A stretch of 10,943 bases of DNA, taken from assembly GCA_002352705.1 (NCBI GenBank), contig DEIW01000067.1:1-10943 (forward strand). The letters are read 5' to 3'. The translations under genes were made by a program, and so were the position numbers. The stretch is from Bacteroidales bacterium UBA2764 (GTDB lineage: Bacteria > Bacteroidota > Bacteroidia > Bacteroidales > Paludibacteraceae). The notes under the pieces were generated by a model, which had not been told where the DNA came from, ran no database searches, and saw only the letters and a list, made by a program, of their open reading frames with translations. Below are positions 7,397 through 10,943 of the stretch, piece after piece. The number at the start of each line of letters is the position of its first letter. Position 1 is the stretch's first letter.

Positions 7397-9757
7397 ATGC
7401 CGAAGACATTACTTTTAGTAGATGCTTATGCGATGATCTTCCGGGCGTATTATGCGTTTATCCGTGCGCCCCGTATGAACAGTAAAGGCGAGAATACCTC
7501 TGCCATTTTCGGGTTTTGTATTACCTTGGATGACCTGATTCGTAAGATTAATCCTACCCATATAGGGGTAGCCTTTGATCCCAAGGGAGGGACTTTCCGT
7601 CATGAGGCTTACGACCAATACAAGGCGCAACGCCCCGAGACGCCGGAGGATATTCGCAAAGCGGTGCCGGTTATCAAACAGCTGTTAGAAGCAATGAATA
7701 TACCGGTGCTGGAAGTGCCGGGATTTGAAGCAGACGACGTGATAGGCACGCTCTCCAAACAGGGCGAGCTGGCGGGGTTCGAGGTCTATATGGCTACGCC
7801 GGACAAGGACTACGGGCAACTCGTTTCCGACCACGTGTTTATGTATCGCCCCCGTCACACCGGAGGGTTCGAAGTAATGGGGCCGAGGGAGGTATGTGAC
7901 AAATACGGCTTGCAACGTAAGGAGCAGGTGATTGATTTATTGGGGCTAATGGGGGACGCCAGTGATAATATCCCCGGATGCAAAGGGGTGGGGGAGAAGA
8001 CCGCTGTCGCATTGCTTCACCAGTTCGGCGATATAGATACCATCCTGGCGCACACCGATGAGATCAAAGGGGCATTGCGGACCAAGGTGGAGAGCCAGAC
8101 GGAGGAAATCAAGTTCTCCCGTTTCTTAGCTACCATCCGGACAGATGTGCCTATCGTCCTGGACGAGGCTATGCTGGCGAAGAAGGAACCGAATATAGAG
8201 GCACTCTCGGCGCTATACAGGGAGCTGGAGTTCAATACCTTGCTCCGAAAGATAACTCCGAGCACTCCGACAGCCCAGAGTTCTCAGAGTATTCAGAGTA
8301 CTCAGAGTACTTCGAAATCTTCCTCCAAAGCCGCCAAAGCCGCAGACCCGAACCAGTTGGACCTCTTCGGCTTCGGAGAGGAATCCACATCTCCGTCTCC
8401 CGAGGACAAGGACGGGGACAGGCCTTCTTTCGATACGACCGAGAACCGGCTTTGTCAGTATCTCTTGAATCCGGAGGTGGCTTTTAATCCCTATAAGGCA
8501 CCGGACTGGACTGCCCTGAAAGCAGACGTGGATTTATGGAACCTCTATAACGAAGTGGAGTTACCTCTGGTGCCGGTCTTGAGGGAGATGGAGGCTGCCG
8601 GAGTACGGATTGATGTAGAGAAACTCAAGTCGGCGGAAGTGGCTCTGACGGAGGAACTCAAGACGCTGGAACAGCGTATCTATTCCTTAGCCGGAGAGAC
8701 GTTTAATATCAATAGCCCGAGGCAGGTAGGCGAACTGTTATTTGACAAACTGAAACTGGATACGAAGGCGAAAAAATCCAAGACGGGACAGTATTCCACT
8801 TCCGAAGAGGTCTTGGTGGCGCTCAAGGACAGACATGAGGTCGTCGGAGCTATTCTGGATTACCGGGCGCTGAGTAAGCTCATTACCACTTATATCTCCG
8901 CTTTGCCGGAATATATCGCGCCAGACGGTAAGATTCACACAACCTATAACCAGACGGTGACGGCTACCGGACGTTTGTCGAGTAGTAATCCGAACCTCCA
9001 GAACCTGCCTATCCGTTCGGAGAGGGGACGTTTTATCCGCGAGGCGGTCATACCCGATGAGGGATGTCTGTTCCTCAGTGCCGACTACAGCCAAATAGAG
9101 TTGCGCCTCATGGCGCATTTCAGCCGGGACGAACATATGTTAGCCGCTTTCCGCTCCGGACAGGACATACACGCTGCTACCGCTGCGAAAATATTCGGAC
9201 TCCCTATAGAGCAAGTCACCAAAGACCAGCGCCGGCAGGCTAAAACAGCCAATTTCGGTATCATCTATGGCATCTCCGCTTTCGGGCTCGCCCAGCAACT
9301 GGACTGCTCGCGTACTGACGCCAAGAAACTAATAGATGACTATTTCAACGCCTTCCCCCGCGTAATCACTTATATTGAGAACCAGAAAAGCATCGCCCGC
9401 GAGCGTGGCTATGCCGAGACGCTTTTCGGAAGAAAGCGTTACCTGCCCGATATATTGTCCAATAATCCTACCGTCCGCTCTTTTGCCGAGCGCAACGCGG
9501 TGAACGCTCCTATACAGGGAACGGCGGCTGATATTATCAAGATGGCGATGGTGGCTATACACAGGCGGCTGAAAGAGGAGGGTTTACAGGCGCAGATGAT
9601 TATGCAGGTACATGACGAACTCAATTTCAACGTTCCCGAGGCGGAGGTTGAACGTGTGAGGGAAATTGTGGTACATGAGATGCAGAATGCCGTACATCTG
9701 TCTGTTCCGCTGATTGCCGAGTGCGGCGTTGGGAAAAACTGGCTGGAAGCACATTAA
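7397..9757 (+). CDS. polA: DNA polymerase I lacking the 3'-5' exonuclease domain
   Basis: 786 residues, against about 930-950 for typical bacterial and Bacteroides PolA. The N-terminal 5'-nuclease domain (about 1-285) is complete: LVDA with Asp9, AFD at 59-61, YKAQRP (75-80), GFEADDVIG (109-117), TPDKDYGQL (134-142) and the helix-three-turn-helix GDASDNIPGCKGVGEKTA (186-203). The polymerase domain (about 383-786) is also complete: TATGRLSSSNPNLQNLPIR (522-540), motif A DYSQIELR with Asp563, motif B RRQAKTANFGIIYG (612-625) and motif C QVHDELNF with Asp740. Between them lie only about 97 residues: a Ser/Gln-rich linker, QLDLFGFGEE (320-329) and a short segment. No DEDD exonuclease motifs (Exo I-III) are seen apart from a possible remnant, SFDTTE (344-349). 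The role is gap filling and primer or flap removal, predicted without proofreading. The reading frame is continuous. Confidence 0.95.
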   Translation: MPKTLLLVDAYAMIFRAYYAFIRAPRMNSKGENTSAIFGFCITLDDLIRKINPTHIGVAFDPKGGTFRHEAYDQYKAQRPETPEDIRKAVPVIKQLLEAMNIPVLEVPGFEADDVIGTLSKQGELAGFEVYMATPDKDYGQLVSDHVFMYRPRHTGGFEVMGPREVCDKYGLQRKEQVIDLLGLMGDASDNIPGCKGVGEKTAVALLHQFGDIDTILAHTDEIKGALRTKVESQTEEIKFSRFLATIRTDVPIVLDEAMLAKKEPNIEALSALYRELEFNTLLRKITPSTPTAQSSQSIQSTQSTSKSSSKAAKAADPNQLDLFGFGEESTSPSPEDKDGDRPSFDTTENRLCQYLLNPEVAFNPYKAPDWTALKADVDLWNLYNEVELPLVPVLREMEAAGVRIDVEKLKSAEVALTEELKTLEQRIYSLAGETFNINSPRQVGELLFDKLKLDTKAKKSKTGQYSTSEEVLVALKDRHEVVGAILDYRALSKLITTYISALPEYIAPDGKIHTTYNQTVTATGRLSSSNPNLQNLPIRSERGRFIREAVIPDEGCLFLSADYSQIELRLMAHFSRDEHMLAAFRSGQDIHAATAAKIFGLPIEQVTKDQRRQAKTANFGIIYGISAFGLAQQLDCSRTDAKKLIDDYFNAFPRVITYIENQKSIARERGYAETLFGRKRYLPDILSNNPTVRSFAERNAVNAPIQGTAADIIKMAMVAIHRRLKEEGLQAQMIMQVHDELNFNVPEAEVERVREIVVHEMQNAVHLSVPLIAECGVGKNWLEAH
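8276..8311 (+). repeat. Four 9-base tandem repeats inside the polA linker
   Basis: Four in-frame units, CAGAGTTCT, CAGAGTATT, CAGAGTACT and CAGAGTACT, encode QSS-QSI-QST-QST (residues 294-305 of PolA). They lie in the flexible linker between the 5'-nuclease domain and the point where the exonuclease domain should begin. Because the unit length is a multiple of three, gain or loss of units would keep the frame. Confidence 0.85.
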
Positions 9758-9796
9758 ATGATGAATTGAGCCGTGCCTACGGCACTAAATGATGAA
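9755..9796 (+). repeat. 11-base direct repeat flanking a small palindrome at the end of polA
   Basis: TAAATGATGAA occurs at 9755-9765 (beginning with the polA stop codon) and again at 9786-9796, 31 bases apart. Between them is GCCGTGCCTACGGCAC (9770-9785), which can fold as GCCGT/ACGGC around GCCT, or alternatively GTGCC/GGCAC around TAC. The stem is short and not followed by a T run, so it is a poor terminator. The arrangement resembles a small extragenic palindromic repeat unit. It also overlaps the possible GTG start at 9773 of the next gene, which argues against that start. Confidence 0.6.
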
Positions 9797-10597
9797 ATGA
9801 TGGTCCTTTCAATTATCAATTTTCACCTGTCAGCCATACTGCTCGTCATCCGTGTTCTTTGTATCGGCAACTCGTTCTCATGGGACGCTGTGGAACAGGA
9901 ACTGGTGCCGTTATGCGATGCGCAAGGGGTGGAGGTGGAGATTCATAATCTGTATTATGGAGGATGCTCGTTAGCGCAGCATGCGGATTTTATGATGCGC
10001 GACACGGCGGCGTATTCACACAGGGTCTGTACCAATGCGCAGGCAAGGCTTGTCAAGGACACGCTCTCGTTGCGTCAGGCATTGAGGATAACCGATTTTG
10101 ATTATATCTCTTTTCAACAGGCAAGCCATGATTCAGGCATCCGGAACACGTATGAGCCATGGCTCTCGCTCTTGATTGATTCGGTTCGGGCATACCAACC
10201 CCGAGCCCGGTTATGCTGGATGCAGACATGGGCGTACAGCCGTGACGCCAAGCATCCGGATTATCCGCGGTATCATTGTAATCAGCAGGAGATGTGGGAC
10301 AGTATAGTCTCCTGTACGGAGGCGGTGAAGCAGCAGCATCCCTCTTTGCTCCTTATCCCCTGCGGCGAAGCCATTCAGAATGCGCGGCGAACAAAATTAG
10401 GAGACACCTTATGCCGCGACGGGTATCATCTGAATTATGTATATGGCCGTTATACGGCTTCCTGTGTGTGGTACGAGATACTGACGGGCAAAGACGTACG
10501 CAAGAATCCTTACCGCAACGCTCAGATGACCGAATGCCAACGACTGCTGACGCAAAAAGCGGCGCATAAGGCATGCAGGCATTCAGCGCATCCTTAG
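9797..10597 (+). CDS. DUF4886-like SGNH-family hydrolase
   Basis: 266 residues from the ATG at 9797; an adjacent ATG at 9800 is equally possible, and a GTG at 9773 lies within a palindrome and is unlikely. The fold is recognised from SGNH blocks (numbered from 9797): VLCIGNSFSWDAVE (20-33) with the candidate nucleophile Ser26 in GNS instead of GDS, a Gly pair in YYGGCS (53-58), FQQASHDSG (106-114) and the C-terminal DGYHLN (208-213) with the Asp/His pair Asp208 and His211. This pattern fits DUF4886, common in Bacteroidota and thought to include esterases acting on carbohydrate substituents; the substrate here is unknown. A short hydrophobic stretch (about 3-18) precedes the core and could be a weak signal peptide, or translated intergenic sequence. 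The last residues and the TAG stop coincide with a degenerate copy of the downstream repeat. It has no evident functional link to polA. Confidence 0.8.
   Translation: MMVLSIINFHLSAILLVIRVLCIGNSFSWDAVEQELVPLCDAQGVEVEIHNLYYGGCSLAQHADFMMRDTAAYSHRVCTNAQARLVKDTLSLRQALRITDFDYISFQQASHDSGIRNTYEPWLSLLIDSVRAYQPRARLCWMQTWAYSRDAKHPDYPRYHCNQQEMWDSIVSCTEAVKQQHPSLLLIPCGEAIQNARRTKLGDTLCRDGYHLNYVYGRYTASCVWYEILTGKDVRKNPYRNAQMTECQRLLTQKAAHKACRHSAHP
10575..10597 (+). repeat. Degenerate third copy of the downstream repeat, inside the end of the hydrolase gene
   Basis: GCAGGCATTCAGCGCATCC followed by TTAG resembles the start of the repeats at 10615 and 10683 (GCAGGATTTCTGCGTAATCC followed by TTTG or TTAG), allowing a few substitutions and small gaps. 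In the gene it encodes the last residues and the TAG stop. The similarity is short, so this is a tentative call. Confidence 0.4.
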
Positions 10598-10614
10598 GTA
10601 GGTACTACAGTATA

Positions 10615-10680
10615 GCAGGATTTCTGCGTAATCCTTTGCCCTCGCCGTGGGCGAGTTCTACAAGCTAAACAAAAAAAACC
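10615..10680 (+). repeat. Double-hairpin intergenic repeat, copy 1
   Basis: First of two near-identical units spaced 68 bases apart. It contains two hairpins in tandem: GGATT (10618-10622) with AATCC (10630-10634), and CTCGCC (10641-10646) with GGCGAG (10650-10655) around a GTG loop. It then runs through TTCTACAA to an A-rich tail. No ORF of note lies here. The paired-hairpin form resembles REP-type extragenic palindromic elements, but I do not recognise a named family. Confidence 0.8.
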
Positions 10681-10682
10681 AT

Positions 10683-10747
10683 GCAGGATTTCTGCGTAAT
10701 CCTTAGCCCTCGCCGTGGGCGATTGCTACAAACCGAAACAAAAAACC
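10683..10747 (+). repeat. Double-hairpin intergenic repeat, copy 2
   Basis: This copy matches copy 1 along its length, with differences mainly in the tail: GGATT (10686-10690) pairs with AATCC (10698-10702), and TCGCC (10710-10714) pairs with GGCGA (10718-10722) around GTG. The sixth pair of the second stem in copy 1 is lost here (GGCGAG is GGCGAT). The A-rich tail merges with the left arm of the terminator that follows. Confidence 0.8.
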
Positions 10748-10779
10748 TCACTTGAAAGTAAACTTTCAGATGAGGTTTT
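10742..10779 (-). terminator. Rho-independent terminator for tRNA-Arg, possibly bidirectional
   Basis: AAAACCTCA (10742-10750) is perfectly complementary to TGAGGTTTT (10771-10779), and inside it TGAAAGT (10753-10759) pairs with ACTTTCA (10762-10768). Read on the minus strand the hairpin ends in a run of six T, so it fits termination of the tRNA transcript 14 bases downstream of its 3' end. On the + strand the T run is only four long, so it may also stop weak read-through from the hydrolase side. Confidence 0.82.
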
Positions 10780-10792
10780 CTATTCCGTTTTG

Positions 10793-10866
10793 TGATCCAT
10801 GCAGGATTCAAACCTGCAACCCCCACATCCGTAGTGTGGTACTCTATTCAGTTGAGCTAATGGACC
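10793..10866 (-). tRNA. tRNA-Arg (anticodon ACG)
   Basis: 74 nt on the minus strand, full cloverleaf. The acceptor GGTCCAT pairs with ATGGATC (one G-T wobble), with discriminator A. The D stem is GCTC/GAGT, the anticodon stem CCACA/TGTGG with loop CTACGGA, giving anticodon ACG, and the T stem is GCAGG/CCTGC with loop TTTGAAT. ACG reads CGT/CGC/CGA after A34 is deaminated to inosine. No CCA is encoded, so it must be added after transcription. The D loop has G18-A19 and the T loop T56, in place of the usual G19 and C56. A strong terminator lies just downstream. Confidence 0.96.
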
Positions 10867-10875
10867 CGGAGGTAT

Positions 10876-10925
10876 CCCGCTTAGCGGGTTTACCGGCCTC
10901 CGCCGGAAGGGGGCGTCCCCCTTTT
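10876..10925. repeat. Run of three GC-rich hairpins upstream of the tRNA
   Basis: Three perfect small palindromes lie in 50 bases: CCCGC-TTA-GCGGG (10876-10888), CCGGC-CTCC-GCCGG (10893-10906) and AAGGGGG-CGT-CCCCCTT (10907-10923). The last is followed by two more T, so on the + strand it looks like a terminator for something left of it; otherwise the trio looks like palindromic intergenic repeats. The segment also covers where the tRNA-Arg promoter should be, but I see no TTTG/TAnnTTTG pair. The window ends 18 bases later with no gene. Confidence 0.65.
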
Positions 10926-10943
10926 GGAAAAGAAGAGAGGCTT

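Noticed and set aside
8738..9136. Minus-strand frame in polA, considered as a possible home for the missing domain
   Set aside because: It does not encode exonuclease motifs and is antisense to conserved polymerase motifs; the polA frame itself is continuous, so a frameshift does not explain the loss.
9773..9796. GTG start at 9773 for the hydrolase
   Set aside because: The codon lies inside a palindrome and between direct repeats; the ATGs at 9797 and 9800 are better starts.
10615..10747. CRISPR array
   Set aside because: Only two units, repeats too long and almost adjacent, no unique spacers of regular length and no cas genes.

Overview
The window is a stretch of Bacteroidota chromosome, most likely from an anaerobic Bacteroidales. 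The placement rests on the type IX secretion genes gldL-gldM-gldN, the Bacteroidota-specific small membrane protein DUF3098 next to uppP, a short TruB, the near absence of Shine-Dalgarno sequences, and a tRNA gene without an encoded CCA. I cannot name a genus from sequence alone. All protein genes are on the + strand; the only minus-strand gene is a tRNA-Arg near the right end.

Layout. 1-2924: the end of gldL, then gldM and gldN, the inner-membrane motor and periplasmic parts of the type IX secretion / gliding machinery. 2925-5552: ftsX (starting on the base after the gldN stop), a DUF3098 protein, uppP and truB, packed with tiny gaps or overlaps as one apparent transcription unit for division, cell-wall lipid carrier recycling and tRNA pseudouridylation. 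5576-7341: queA (queuosine) and ung (uracil-DNA glycosylase), overlapping by one base. 7397-9757: polA. 9797-10597: a DUF4886/SGNH-type hydrolase. 10598-10943: a repeat-rich intergenic region holding two copies of a roughly 65-base double-hairpin repeat, a terminator, tRNA-Arg(ACG) and a run of three GC-rich hairpins.

Most genes are ordinary housekeeping genes. Four things stand out. (1) PolA is only 786 residues: it has a complete 5'-nuclease domain and a complete polymerase domain, but the 3'-5' proofreading exonuclease domain is missing and replaced by a short Ser/Gln-rich linker that carries a 9-base tandem repeat. (2) QueA carries substitutions at several positions that are near-invariant in the family, plus an insertion. 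(3) The region around and after the hydrolase gene is built of small palindromic repeats, and one degenerate copy seems to form the end of the hydrolase gene. (4) The tRNA-Arg shows an A19/U56 combination in place of the usual G19-C56 tertiary pair.

No CRISPR array, insertion sequence, phage gene or obvious new defence system was found. The genes from ung to polA make a plausible base-excision-repair pair (uracil removal, then gap filling and flap removal).
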